A DNA stretch of 64,000 nucleotides from Plotosus lineatus (taxonomy: Eukaryota > Chordata > Actinopteri > Siluriformes > Plotosidae): positions 56,982,625-57,046,624 of the forward strand of contig CM045731.1 in assembly GCA_024760905.1 (NCBI GenBank), given 5' to 3'. Of the stretch, positions 21,150 to 33,314 are shown one piece after another; the stretch's first letter is position 1, and each line of letters begins with the position of its first letter. The position numbers and the translations under genes were made by a program. Below the pieces are notes generated by a model that saw only the letters and a list, made by a program, of their open reading frames with translations, searched no databases and was not told where the DNA came from.

Positions 21150-21469
21150 GTGGCACGTGCCAGAAAGACACGAGGCGATTGGCTAAAACACAGAGTGCCT
21201 GAGGTTCAACGTCAGTGTTAGCCTGCTCCCTGATTGGTGTGCCATCATGTCAGTCGTTTCTCCTAACAGCTTCTCCAAGTCGTACTGTAAATATAAGCCC
21301 GCCCACCATTTATCTGCACGAGATATTCACTGGATTAATCGCGGTTTTGTTTTGTTTTTTAATTAGAAATAAACGTTACATGAATGTTTTAGACAACAGT
21401 AGGAAAATATTAAACGTCTTAAATTGTAGATTACTAAAAACACTGGGCGTAGTGAAGTGGTGAGGCAGT

Positions 21470-21590
21470 GGTGGTTTAGCGGTTTATGTGGTGGGTCCGA
21501 AGGTCAGCGGTTCAAACCCCACTGTTTCCACTGTTGGACCCTTGAGCAAGGTCCTTAACCCTCAAATTGCTCCAGTTGTATGAAAAAAAA
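21470..21590 (+). mobile_element. SINE fragment (GAGCAAGG-type)
   Basis: GTGGTTTAGCGGTTTATGTG (A-box-like), GGTTCAAACCCC (B-box-like) and CTTGAGCAAGGTCCTTAACC, followed by an A-rich tail. A tRNA-derived SINE head. Confidence 0.65.
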
Positions 21591-21689
21591 TTATAATTGT
21601 AAGTTGTCTTCCAAGTGCTGGAAATGTGTTCCATTTGCATATTCATTATACTTATTAGCATGTCAAGTCAAAAAAGAAAATACAATTTC

Positions 21690-22155
21690 TGAAGATGGTC
21701 AGTGGTGGCCTGATGGCGGGGTTCAAGTCCCACTCTCAACAGGTTGTTACTGTCTGCCCAGTGCAGCTAACTGGGTTACCGAAGGCCAGCTATGTCTCTC
21801 ACTGTCTATGGTGTGAGGCATGGAAAAGTACCATTGCTGTCTTTCGCCAAGAGTATCTGCAAAGCCATCAGCATGTTTTCGACCTCGATGGCCTGGCGAG
21901 CTTAATCCCAATTAGTGTCAAGGGGAGGCTGGTGCCAAGCTCAGCTGACTCTGGGCGAGGGCATAAACATACTAACGGCTATGCAGCTCCTCTTTACGAA
22001 AGTCAGCAATGTTTTTTCACATGAACCTCTCACTACAAACAGTGAGAGGAATGGCTGGCCATTGATAACCCAGTTAGTTGCACTGGGGGGAGAGCAGTAG
22101 CTCGGTGATGGGCTTGATCCTCCAACTTTGGAGTTAATAATCTACCACCAGTGCC
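21690..22155. mobile_element. Two SINE copies in inverted orientation
   Basis: 21690-21900 follows the tRNA-headed SINE body on the plus strand (GTTCAAGTCCCACTCTC, then CAGTGCAGCTAACTGGG and GGTGTGAGGCATGGAAAAGT). 21955-22155 carries the same body on the minus strand. A short L2-like stretch separates them. Confidence 0.65.
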
Positions 22156-22169
22156 CTTCGAATTTTATC

Positions 22170-22413
22170 AAGAGAGAAAATAATGAATTATCACTTTTTT
22201 GTATTTATACCTCGGACTTCATCTATAGCACAGACAATTGCCACCTCCAGAAGTTCTCGGACGACTCCGCCATCGTGGGCCGTGTGTCAGAGGGGAATGA
22301 GCAGGAGTACCGGTCGGTCGTCGTTGACTTCATGGACTGGTGTGAGCGCAACCACCTGTGCTTGAACACTAGGAAGACGAAGGAGATGGTGGTCGACTTC
22401 AGAAGAAGCACTC

Positions 22414-22461
<48 letters not shown>

Positions 22462-22830
22462 TGGTGAACGTCCAGGGACAGGACATTGAGACAGTGGACA
22501 GTTTCAAATACCTGGGCGTTCACCTTAACAATAAACTGGACTGGTCCCACAACACCAATGCCCTGTACAAGAAGGGCCAGAGTCGCCTCCACCTTCTGAG
22601 GAGACTTAGGTCACATCCATCATGAACAACAGCTCTCACCTACTGCACCAGACTGTAGAGAAGCTGAGTAGCTGCTTCAGTGGACGACTGAGACATCCTC
22701 AGTGCAGGAAGGAGCGCTACCGCAGGTCGTTCATTCCCACCGCTGTCAGACTGTACAACGCCACTTTGTAACTGTCTGTGAAAATACCGGTTATGTGCAA
22801 TAAAAACCCCGAGCACTTTAATCAACCACA
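22170..22830 (+). mobile_element. Rex1/CR1-like LINE 3' fragment
   Basis: Encodes the end of a reverse transcriptase (FSDDSAIVG in place of the catalytic box, then TKEMVVDFRR and FKYLGVHLNNKLDW), interrupted in frame by a (CA)n expansion at 22420-22457. After the stop at 22623, a second frame resumes with the C-terminal KERYRRSFIPTAVRLYN text and an AATAAA at 22799-22804. The 5' part is missing. The sequence differs clearly from the RTE-type family. Confidence 0.8.
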
Positions 22831-22951
22831 TCTACCCCACTGACTGTGAACCATATCAACCCATCTACTCTGCCCTCAGATACATAGATACATATACACT
22901 TGAATATAGGCCAGTCTACAAAGTTGTTCCTTTCTTTTCTTTTATTGTTTA

Positions 22952-24083
22952 TGTAACCCATGTAAACACATGGTTACTAAATTTATTGGAAAAAACCCTA
23001 ATTTCCAACGCTCCCTGAAAGCACTATAGTTTCCTAGTCCCCTTGAACGCATCATAGGCACGTGCTGCATGCGACCAGCAGAGAGTGCAACAGAGAGCGC
23101 AACAGAGAGCGTGAGGAGCAGGACGCATACAGAGCCCTCGAAAAGCGACACGAGTGAGTCAACGATCAAAAATGTGATTAAGTGAACTTTTAACAAGTTT
23201 AACTAAGTTTGTGTGCTTTTCAGAGCCTTGTATGTGTTTTGTTCTCTCTCAATCGAACCGGGTGGAGAGTGTTTGTTTTCTTGGAAACTCCGGTGAGTCA
23301 TTACAATATGAAGCTAGTTTAAGAACCTATGCTAACTTTACACGTGGTGAACCTATGCTAACTTTACACGTGGTGACTTTTAAAGCTGTGTGCACTATTT
23401 TTGTCTTTAAAAGGCTAAGACCAGTCTGAGTACATAACAAAGATTGTGCTGTGCACAAAATGAACCTTACATTTTATTTTTCTAAATGTTTTGTTGAAAG
23501 CACTTTTGCTAATGCACTAAAGTAGTGCAGATAAGCTGTTTTGTATTTCATTCCATTCAGTGCCTTTCATGCACTTTTGTCATTTTATTTAGGAATTATT
23601 GTTGTTAAATATTTTATTCATTGTGTCTGTACTGCATGTGCAGACTGGTTTTTTAGTGGATCTGGATTTGATCTTGAAGCTGGTTTCGGACACGGATGGC
23701 GAGCCAAATCCAGTGAGAACTCTTGGTGGATCCAGAAGCAGTGTGGCCAACTGTTCTCTGGATGCGAGAGTAGATCTACAGACCCAACCACTTCAAATCA
23801 CAGGATCCCAGATAAGAACAAATAAAAACACCTTTATCCCAAAAGGATCACAATCCTGGAAAAGACTCCCGAATTCACACAAATCGAATCTTAGAGACTT
23901 AAGCTTATTTTATTTTATTTTTGTTTTGTAAAGAGTGTTCTACAGCATTGTTTGCACTGTTCTTGTGATATTGTTAATTGTAATAAATCTGCCGGCTGTT
24001 CAACTTTAAATCTCCACAATTCATTTTACTCCTCTAGAACCTAGTATAAAAATCTAGCACAGCTATATCAAGCTGGTGTTACA
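22952..24083. mobile_element. Candidate solo LTR
   Basis: A 1.13-kb segment begins TGTAAC and ends GTTACA, the TG...CA inverted ends typical of LTRs. It is flanked on both sides by the 4-base direct repeat TTTA. It holds an internal AATAAA at about 23981 and a duplicated 24-25-base unit at 23323-23372. No internal retroviral or Gypsy genes flank it, so it would be a solo LTR left after recombination. The family is not identified. Confidence 0.5.
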
Positions 24084-24289
24084 TTTATTAATGTATACTA
24101 TTTATGTATCTATTTATTTATTTACTTATATAATATATATGTATGTGTGTATGTTTGTATATGTATCTATTTTTGCACCCCCTACCGATGGTACCTCAAG
24201 AGCCTGTAACAGTGAATTTCTCCATTGTGAGATGAATAAAGCTGTATCTTATCTTAACGAGAGGCCATGGCACCACAAAGTATTTGTGC

Positions 24290-24302
24290 GTGTGTGTGTG
24301 TG

Positions 24303-24342
<40 letters not shown>
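24290..24342. repeat. (GT)n/(TA)n microsatellite
   Basis: GT run followed by a TA run; a similar GTATG(TA)n tract lies at 24632-24661 on the other side of the hairpin. Confidence 0.9.
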
Positions 24343-24344
<2 letters not shown>

Positions 24345-24397
24345 TTTCTGAGTAGATCCTTCCGTAGGAGAGTGCTCAATACTTTTTGGTAGAGCAA

Positions 24398-24622
24398 ATA
24401 ATAAAAATAAAAGGACAGGACAAAGACTTTCTATTGAAACTCCATTTATCACTACAGATCTGTTTCGAGGGGTGGTGAAACCATTCTCTCTCTCTTCAGG
24501 TGATTATAGAAGAATCATATACAATCAGCTGAAGAGAGGATGGTTTCACCACCCCTTGAAACAGATCTGTAGTGATAAATGGAGTTTCAATAGAAAGTAT
24601 TTGTCCTGTCCTTTTATTTCTA
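24398..24622. repeat. Long hairpin-forming inverted repeat
   Basis: The left arm (about 24400-24490: AAAAGGACAGGACAAAGACT, then ACTCCATTTATCACTACAG and AGGGGTGGTGAAACCATTC) is mirrored by the right arm (about 24530-24622: GGATGGTTTCACCACCCCTT, then CTGTAGTGATAAATGGAGT and TTGTCCTGTCCTTTTATTT). Arms are about 85-90 bases with few mismatches and a loop of some 40 bases. Confidence 0.85.
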
Positions 24623-24682
24623 TTGGGGTGTGTATGTATATATATATATATATATATATATTCTAGTATATGTGTGTGTATA

Positions 24683-25403
24683 CAAAATCACTATCCGAGT
24701 TATGACATACGTGAGTTATAACCACCCGTACTTACGACCACGTCTATCAGATTCCTATTATGAGTTTACTCTATATGTCTGGCAGCACAGAGCGTAAAAT
24801 AGTTGTAGCAGCACAGCATCTCACACTCACAGCATTCTACCACTACACTCAGTGACTAGATACCAAAACAATAACATTTTTTTAAAAGTACAATTTTACA
24901 TTAATTGCGGTAAATAGGTGCACCGTACACCGTTACCATGGCCTCCAAGATGAAGTCCTATTCATTAAATGGCAATTCTACCAAGAAAGCAAGGAAGGCT
25001 TTCATTGGAGATGAAGATGAAAGTGATAAAGCAGTATGAAGGAAGGAAAAAAAGTAAATTCCATCGCTCGAGATCTCCATTTTGAAGGACAAGGACTGCA
25101 TTAAGGAAGCAGTGAAAGCAGCAGCCCCAATTAAGTCAACCATCATCACAAACAGTGTGAAGATGGAAAAGTTGCTATACATGTGGTTGGAAGATAAGAG
25201 GCAAAGACATGTGAAAGTGATTTTGCGAGCAGTGCAAAGTAAGGCTACAACTTTATTTCGCATGTTGAAAGAACATGCAGGTGAAAAATACGCTTCACAT
25301 GAATTCATAGCAAGTACTGGGTGAATGGGATCCGACTTACGACCAGTTTGACTTACGACTGGTTGCTCGGAACTGATCTAGGTCGTAACTCGGATAGTGA
25401 GTG
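24683..25403 (+). mobile_element. Tigger/pogo-like DNA transposon, internally deleted
   Basis: The terminal repeats ATCACTATCCGAGTTATGAC and (right end reversed) CACTCACTATCCGAGTTACG lie next to TA. The interior encodes the start of a CENP-B/Tigger transposase. A second copy lies at 41029 on the other strand. Confidence 0.8.
24939..25324 (+). pseudogene. Tigger-like transposase N-terminal remnant
   Basis: From the ATG at 24939 a short basic start (NSTKKARKA) runs to a stop at 25050. A second frame (25082-25324) gives [18 protein letters not shown] and then KMEKLLYMWLEDKRQRHV. This is the linker between the two CENP-B-type helix-turn-helix domains that bind the transposon ends. The catalytic DDE part is absent, so the element is non-autonomous. 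Confidence 0.75.
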
Positions 25404-25409
25404 TATATA

Positions 25410-25526
25410 GGATCGGTTTGCTATATCATCTAGGGTCATTGAAAGGGTTGATTTCTGGATTCTGTGCAGGACACTCATGTTCTTCCACTTCAAAATAATC
25501 ACACCCACAGATCAGTCACACTGGAA
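25410..25526. mobile_element. Tc1-like remnant (left part), interrupted by LINE
   Basis: Text such as GGGTTGATTTCTGGATTCTG and TGTTCTTCCACTTCAAAATA, together with the terminal repeat GTGTCCGTATACTTTTGGAC at 27217-27236, resembles fish Tc1-like elements. The LINE at 25542-27134 sits between the two parts. Confidence 0.45.
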
Positions 25527-25541
25527 CACTGTATAACACAT

Positions 25542-27134
25542 CATGATCATCATCATCATCTTTCGTTTCTTCCAGGGTCAGGTCGCAGGGGCAGCAACCT
25601 AAGCAAAGATCCCCAGACATCCCTCTCTCCAGTCACTTCCTCCAGCTCTTCCAGGGGGACACGAAGGTGTTCCCAGACAAGATGAGAGACATAGTCCCTC
25701 CAGTGTGTTCTAGGTCGACCCCTGGGTCTCTTCCCGGATGGACATACCCGAAACACCACACCAGGGAGGCGTTCGGGAGGAATTCTGACCAGATGCCCAA
25801 GCCACCTCAACCGGCCCCTCTCAATGCAGAGGAGCAGCGGATCTACTCCGAGCTCTCCCTGGATGGTAGAGCTTCTTACCTTATCTCTAAGGGAGAGCTC
25901 CGCCACTCGGCAAAGGAAGCTAATTTCAGCCGCTTGACCTTGTTCTTTCCTTCACTACCCAAAGCTCGTGAGGTGAGGGTTGAAACATAGATTGACTGGT
26001 AAATTGAGAGCTTTGCCTTTCGGCTCAGGTCCTTCTTCACTACGACGGACCAGTACAGGCTCTGTTTAACAGCAGAGGCTGCAGCGATCCATCTGTTGAT
26101 CTCCAGTTCCATCCTTCCCTCACTTGTGAACAAGACCCCAAGATACTTAAACTCCTCCACTTGGGGTAGGACCTCATTCCCGACCTGGATGAAGCCAGAA
26201 GGACAGGGGTACTGGCCTGATGAAGCCAGAAGGACAACATCATCCACGAAAAGCAGAGACGAGATCCGATGGCCACCAAACCAGAATCCCTCAACGCCTC
26301 GGCTGCACCTAGAAATTCTGTCCATAAAAATTATGAACAGAATTAGTAACAGAGGACAGCCTTGGTGGACTCCAACCCTCACCGGAAAAGAATTCTACCT
26401 GTTGTTACCAATATGAACCAAACTCTGGTTCTGGTGATACAGCGATCGAATGGCCCAAAGCAACATGTCTGGAACGCTGTAATCCCGGAGCACACCCCAC
26501 AAGATAAACCGAGGGACACGGTCGAAAGCCTTTTCTAAATCCACAAAACACATGTGGAAAGATTGGGAAAACTCCCATGCCCCCTCCAAGATCCAGTGAA
26601 GCGTATAGAGTTGGTTAAGAGTGCTATGGCCAGGACGAAAACCCACAATGCAAGGTTTGACTATTGGTCGGCTCCTAATGTCCAGTACCCCTGCATAGAC
26701 CTTCCCGGGTAGGCTGAGGAGTGTGATTCCCCGATAATTGGAACACACCCTCTGGTCCCCCTTTTTAAAAAGGGGGACTACCATCCCGGTTTGCCAATCC
26801 AGAGGTACAGCCCGCGATGACCACCGATGTTGCAGAGATGTGTCAACCAAGACAGTCCTACAGCATCCAGAGCCATGAGATATTCAGGACGTAGCTCATC
26901 CAACCCTGGAGCCCGACCACCAAGGAGCTTTTTGACTACCTCAGTGACCTCCACACTCCTGATGGGCAGATCCCCACCCAAACCCCCAGGGTCTTCCTCT
27001 TCCACGGCATATTGGTGGGATTGAGGAGGTCCTCAAAGTATTCCCTCCACCTCTCGATGACATCCTCAGTCGAGGTGAGCAGCTCCCTACCTCCACTGTA
27101 AACAGTGTTTGTGGAGAACTGCTTCCCCCTCATT
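25542..27134 (-). mobile_element. Second LINE family, 5'-truncated, with 15-bp target-site duplication
   Basis: The insertion is bracketed by CACTGTATAACACAT at 25527-25541 and 27135-27149, a clean target-site duplication. The 3' end (low coordinates) finishes in a GATGATGATGAT-like simple repeat. The reverse transcriptase and C-terminal pieces differ from the RTE-type family. The clade was not assigned with confidence. Confidence 0.85.
25556..27133 (-). pseudogene. Reverse transcriptase pseudogene of the second LINE family
   Basis: Pieces on the minus strand: 27133-26936 (linker, with ERWREYFEDLLNPTN), 27005-26778 (KKLLGGRAPGLDELRPEYL), 26850-26395 (FKKGDQRVCSNYRGITLLS and then CFVDLEKAFDRVP), 26382-25876 (GVHQGCPL, a catalytic box reading FVDD instead of FADD, and [17 protein letters not shown]) and 25906-25556 (LRWLGHLVRIPPERLPGVV and then RGRPRTHWRDYV). 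Frameshifts and a deletion after the catalytic box inactivate it. Confidence 0.85.
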
Positions 27135-27149
27135 CACTGTATAACACAT

Positions 27150-27245
27150 TCTAAACAATTTTGTGTGCTTACAACGTTACTGGGGTAAAAATACACATTG
27201 GATGGATGGTCAGGTGTCCGTATACTTTTGGACATACAGTTTATA
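27150..27245. mobile_element. Tc1-like remnant (right end)
   Basis: Continues the element interrupted at 25527 and ends with the terminal-repeat text GTGTCCGTATACTTTTGGAC. See the left part at 25410-25526. Confidence 0.45.
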
Positions 27246-27339
27246 CAGTATACTGTATTCTTTCATTGGTAGAATAAACCACTTGACGCATGAATGGGGC
27301 AAACCTGGTACTGAACCGACTTTTTTCATCAATCGTCAC

Positions 27340-27485
27340 TTCTTCACCTGACCAGAAGTTGGCGATGAATCGCTTTTAGCAGTGCGTAGAAGAAGAAGAA
27401 GCGGAATCCGGAGATTCAAAAGACGAAGAAGGAGTAGAGTGAGACGAGTTGCTGCTTGGTTCCAGAGAAAGACTCCGATGTCATC
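27340..27485 (+). promoter_or_regulatory. znf341: znf341 5' leader/promoter region
   Basis: Only about 240 bases separate the Tc1-like terminal repeat from the start codon, so the promoter must be compact or overlap the transposon block. Two upstream ATGs are visible: one at 27373 followed by a stop after three more codons, and one at 27478 out of frame with the main start. No TATA box was identified. Confidence 0.4.
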
Positions 27486-27516
27486 ATGTCGCAGGCGGTA
27501 TTTGAGGTATTCGAAG
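27486..27516 (+). CDS. znf341: znf341 exon 1
   Basis: Encodes [10 protein letters not shown] plus one base, with a GTAAAC donor. It matches the conserved ZNF341 N-terminus; too short to appear as an open frame. Confidence 0.85.
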
Positions 27517-30500
27517 GTAAACCGTAATATGTTTTAATAATTATTTGTAAATGATATGCCTGCTGAGTTGTTGTGACTGTGTACTGTTTCAAATTTAAGC
27601 AGATGGTTGGAGGTTTTGAGTTTGTTCGTTTTGGCTCGCAAAACATATAAACAAACAACCTGCTTACCCGAAGGGAAGGAATAGCTTCTCTGCTTAACGT
27701 AAAGATTAAAGCTGACTTACTGAAATCTTGAAAAACATTCTCTACTTTTAATAATAGTAAGGTGCATATAATGGTTTTATCTAAATCCTCGGTTTATTCA
27801 ATATATATATAATTTTAAAGGCTGTGTTCTGTGCTGTTCCAGAATGAACTCTGTCCCATACGAATTCAGCTCGAATTAATGGTTTTATTTGTACAGTGAC
27901 TTTTTGTACAGTTTAAAATATATATTTTATGTATTTCTTTCAAATAATCTTTTTATGTAAGAAGTAAAATTCAAGAGTAAGGTAGATGTGACCTCAGCAC
28001 CCACAGCCAGTAAACATGGCAGGTGCCTGATGGGGTTTTGTGGCATTTGGAACATTTTTCTCAGAATGTAATGAAACTCGGTTGGTTTAACGTCCAACGT
28101 TTACCTCCGAGCACCCGTAGTGATGGGTGACTGATCCTCGGTTTATTCATGGATAAAATATTGAATTTTCATTTTTTTAATTAACTATTAATTTCATTTA
28201 GCTATCTTTATTGCTGTCTCGTGGGGTCTTTACGTCTTTTTTTTTTTTTTTTTTTTTTTTAATCTGATGCTTGCAGGCATGGACAATCAGACTGTCCTTG
28301 CTGTCCAGTCCTTCCTTGATGTTGATGGTCAAGCCGGCGTCCCTGATCATGGCAGCCAGAACGTCTCGGGACCCGCCGTCCAACCAATGGGTGAGTAGAA
28401 TGAACTTGCAGGTGCTTCTCATATGCAGCACCCAGAACTGAGGTCAGGTCTTCATGAACATCAGTGTTGGAAATAGCAGTGTTTCAGACTTGTCTCTGGA
28501 CTCTTCTTTTCAAAATAAGAGTTGAAGCTATAAATGCATTTAAATGTATTCTATAAACTGTCTCAAAATCCCAATGATCTTTAAGTTCCTGTTGGTAATT
28601 TTTTGTTGTTCTGCAGCAGCCAGACAAAGTGATTCTTCCTAACAAGTTTAGTTCCTATATCTGGCTAGGGTTGCTCACATTTTTATAGGGTTGAGTGTGT
28701 TGGAATTAACATTCACCCCCATTTGTATTTTATTTATTTTTAATAAACCAGGAGCTGACAAAGGTTTCAGGGAAAACTTGGCAGGAGGTCCAAGCAGGGC
28801 CTAAACGGTGGCGAATGGTTGCTAATCTTTCAAGCTGTGCTGCTAAGAGCTGCCAATGCTCCCCAACTGTCTTTTGAAACTGTTGCCTCTAGTGCAAATA
28901 TTGCTAAATGTCACAATAATCGAGGCCAACCCACATCAGGGAAGTTCTAGAATCCAATATCTGCCACTCTGTGAGGTGCAGGTTTTAAAGAAATAGGGCA
29001 GAGTGGTGCTGTGAGGTTCATATCTGTGATATTCGTGAGTCACTGATCATTTGTAGCATGTAGTTATTTCAGCTCTGGTTCTAAATCGCAGGGTTTTTTG
29101 TTGTAGATGATGATGATGTCTTCCTGTGCGGAAAGTGTAAGAAGCAATTTAACTCCTTGCCAGCGTTCTTGACACACAAGAGAGAGCAATGCCAGCAGAA
29201 TACCCCCTCCCTTGCCACTGTCTCGCTGGCATCGAGTAACACCTACACACCCGGTCCCTCTGTCAGTACTGTGCCACAACCACCAGCCAACAGACAGGTA
29301 TGAATTGCCAAATAAATAGCCTGAAACCAGAAGTCAACTGTACGAGTCCTCCGTAAAAATAAAATAAAAATTTAAAGGATGTGGTGTAAGCAACATTTGC
29401 ACGGACACATGATATTTACAGGAAAATAACTGATTGGATGTTGTGTATGTGAACCTGAAGCTCTGAGTAATATGTTTACACACACTACATTTGGAACATG
29501 CTCTTATCCAGAATGACTTGATATATATGTACATATATACATCTCGATCGCAATTTAAGGGTTAAGGGCCTTACTCAAGTGCCCAGCAGTGGTGGTACTT
29601 GCGATTGAACAGCTGATGTTTGGTGCAATAACCGTTTGCCTTAACCACTGAGCCACCACTGCCTACTGTTTAAATAACTGTTATTTAAAATGCACAAGTG
29701 CAGGTGTTCTATACACACAAGATGTTGCAGTTAGTCATCAGGCTGTGCATGCTGGAGACTATGGGAGAGATTAATACTGCTGGAGACCACGGGCATTGCT
29801 GTAAAGAAACAAAAGGCCACACCCACCCACACTTCCTAGCATCCCTAGGTAGTAATGATTTGTGCTGAAAAGGTGTTGGTGGTGTAGAAGGGTCTATAGA
29901 ATGTAAATTATATTAACCTGTTGAATTTGGTAAAATATTCAGGTTTTTTTTTCAGTGGAAGTAGCATAACGGATCACTGTATCAGAAAAATGGAAGGAGG
30001 TCATTTAAAGGCATCTGGAGTTATAAGGTTAAATGAAGTACTGTAATTGTGTTTTTTTGCTTTGTTAGACTCAACATGGTGATAAAGCCTAAAGTAAACA
30101 ATGGTGACCGAATAACCAGCGTAAGTGTAAGGTCGGCATATAATGCCTGTGGAAGGCGAAACTGGGGATAAAGGCTTCATTGGTCTTCATTTGGTGATCA
30201 GACTTGATGCACTGAACTACAAAAGGCTTTGGTGATTCTTACTTGGACTGAATAAACTTTTGTTTTGAAACTGGGTCTTTATTTTGGTGAAATAAACTTC
30301 TGCTTCAATCTACCTGCCAAACCCCCCCCCCCCAAATCTATGTTGTTGCTTCAACCTAGATTTCGCACTCAATCTCTGACGTAGTTTAAAAATGAAACTC
30401 AATCGCCCTAATATTTATTTCCACCCAGTGCTGGAATTATTTCTCAGCAATGTCTTGACTTGATTGGGGGGGGGGGACCTGAACCTCTTGATAGTCTTCT

Positions 30501-33261
30501 CCAGCACATCCTAAACACTTAAAATAGGGCTTAGGTCAGGACTCTGGGTGACCAATACAAATGTGAAAAATGATTCCTCCTGCTTGCTGACCCACTCTTT
30601 CATTATTTGAGTCCCCATTTTATATTCAAGCCCTCAGGCAAGGAAAAATGCATTGTGATCACCTGCTCATCAGCTGCTTCATTTTACTGCTTCATCTTTT
30701 GAAGAGCTGATGAATGAGGAAAATAAGAGAGAACAAAGAGTAGAAGAGGTGACTGTTGAGGACCAGGAAGTAGCAAAGCTTAATATGGGAGAAGTGGGGA
30801 GGGCATTGAAGAGGATGAAGAGTGGAAAGGCAGTTGGTCCTCATTACATACCGGTGGAGGTATGGAAGTGTCCAGGTGAGGTAGCAGTAGATTTTCTGTC
30901 AAGAAGATTCAACAAGGTCTCAGACCGTGTTAAGATGCCAGAGGAATGAAGAAGTGTGCTTGTGCCTATTTTTAAGAACGAGGGAAACGTGCAGAGTTGT
31001 GGCAACTACAGAGGGATAAAGTTGATGAGCCATATGATGAAGTTATAGGGAAAGAATAGTGGAAGCTAGACTAAGGGCAGAGGTCACCATTTGTGAACAA
31101 CAGTTTAGTTTCATGCCAAGAAAGAGCACCACAGATGCAGTGTTTACTTTGAGGTTGTTAATAGAGAAGGACAGAGGGAGCTGCATTGTGCCTTTGTGGA
31201 GCTGGAGAAAGCATATGACAGGGTGCCGAGAGAGGAACTGTGGTATTGCATGAGGAAGTCTGGAGTGGCAGAGAAGTATGTTAGAGTGGTGCAGGACATG
31301 TATGAGAGATGTAAGACAGTGGTGAGGTGTGCTGTCAGTACGACAGAAGAGTTCAAGGTGAAGATGGGACTGCATCAAGGGTCAGCTCTGAGCCCCTTCT
31401 TGTTTGTTATGGTGATGGACAGGCTGACAGACGAGGTTAGACAAGAATCTCCGTGGACCATAATGTTTGCAGATGACATTGTGATCTGTAGTGAGAGCAG
31501 AGAACAAGTGTAGGAAAATCTAGAGTGGTGGAGGTATGCCCTGGGAAGGAGGGGAATGGAGGTTAGCCTCAGTAAAACAGAATACGTGTGTGTGTGTGTG
31601 AACGAGAAGGATCCAAGAGTAACGGTGAGGTTACATGGAGCAGAGATAAAGAAGGTGGAGGATTTTAAGTACTTAGGCTCAACAATTCAGTGCAATGGAG
31701 AGTGTGGAAAAGAGGTGAAGAAGCATGTGCAGGCAGGTTGGAATGGTTGGAGAAAAGTGTCCAGTGTGATAGGAAGGTATTGGCAAGAATGAAAGGAAAA
31801 GTGTACAAGATGGTGTTGAGGCCAGCGATGTTGTATGGTTTAGAAACGGTGGCCCTGGGGAAAAGACAGGAGGCAGAGCTGGAGGTAGCAGAAATGAAAA
31901 TGTTGAGGTTCTGAGTAACGAGGATGGATAGGATCAGGAATGAGCACATCAGAGGGACAGCATATGTAAGAGCTTTGGGAGACAAAGTCAGAGAGGCTAG
32001 ATTGAGATGGTTTGGACATGTACAGAGGAGGGATAGTGAGTATATTGGTAGTAGGATGCTGAGGTTGGAACTACCAGGCAGAAGACCAAAGAGAAGATTT
32101 TTGGATGTGGGGAAGGAGGACATGAAGGTAGTTGGAGTAAGAGTAGAAGATGCAGAGAATAGGGTGAGATGGAAGCAGATGATTCGCTGTGGTGACCCCT
32201 GAAGGGAAAAGCCGAGAGGAAAAGAAGAATATGATTAATCTGGCAGAGCCTTGACTGGAACAACTGGAGTAGCAACACCATGGAGAATACATACTGTGAG
32301 CAGAGATACAATGCTCTCCATCAAAATATTAGTGAGACTTTTTAAATCTGGGAAGTGCATATCTACCCGTAAATGTACAGGTCCAAAAAAGTGAACTTCT
32401 TTATCTGGACATCATATCCTTAAAGGGCACCACTGGAGCAATCACTCCGAATTGGTATCCAAACGATCTACTGCAGTAAAAAAACAAACCACTATTCACT
32501 CAGAGGGGAAATTTGTAATGGCCTGTTGGCTCGCTGTGCATGCTATTTGTACTGTAAAGGTGTAAGTGGGCGTGTGGGCCAAACCCTGGAGCACACTAGG
32601 ACATAAAACCCAACCAGAAAGAGCCCTGGTCCTCCATCCAGGAGGAGTTGAACTCCTGGTCACTTCACGTTACAGAAACCGGGAATAAGCACCAGCCTGA
32701 TGAGCCACTAGGCTCGGGTGTAAAGCCCAACAGACTTGCCTTTAAATAAAAGAGCCCATGATATACAGTGAGTGGGTTTTTTTTTTCCCTTGTGCAGGTG
32801 TCAACGTACATCACAGTTCCGCCGTCTCCTCTCACACACACTCTGGTGCAGGGGAACGTTCTGGTAAGCGATGAAGTCCTGATGTCTGCTATCTCAGCAT
32901 TTACATCCATGGACACACCTGTCACGGCCATGCAGGCTTCCTTTCAGGTAGACACATGCAGGGGCACACATGAACACACCCTTTTCATCAGTTTTGTTTT
33001 ATTTTTTTTCTTATTTATTATTTTTTTTTTTACCATTTCTTCCACAGAGCAATCTGAGCATGCCCAGTGCAGCTTCATACTTGCAGCACCACCCACAGAC
33101 CTCCCAGCCCCTCCCACTGGCCCAGGCCCCACCTCTTTCTTCCCAAGTTCCTTCTGGTATCAACAGCTCAGTAGTGCAGGTGTACAGCACACTGCCCCCG
33201 ATGGCCGGGGGAGGAAACGTAGAGGCCCACCCGCTCGGACTTCAGCCATTCCAGGCTGTTC

Positions 33262-33314
<53 letters not shown>

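Larger units (their letters stand above)
21050..21245 (-). promoter_or_regulatory. e2f1: e2f1 promoter with paired E2F sites and CCAAT boxes
   Basis: On the minus strand this holds TTTTCGCGGCAAA (21149-21137) and TTTGGCGCGTGAAA (21130-21117). Both match E2F consensus sites, seven bases apart, in the arrangement known from mammalian E2F1 promoters. Two CCAAT boxes lie upstream (ATTGG on plus at 21178-21182 and 21233-21237), and an E-box-like CACGTG is at 21154-21159. A CG-rich tract at 21059-21070 follows. These sites imply cell-cycle autoregulation by E2F. Confidence 0.85.
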
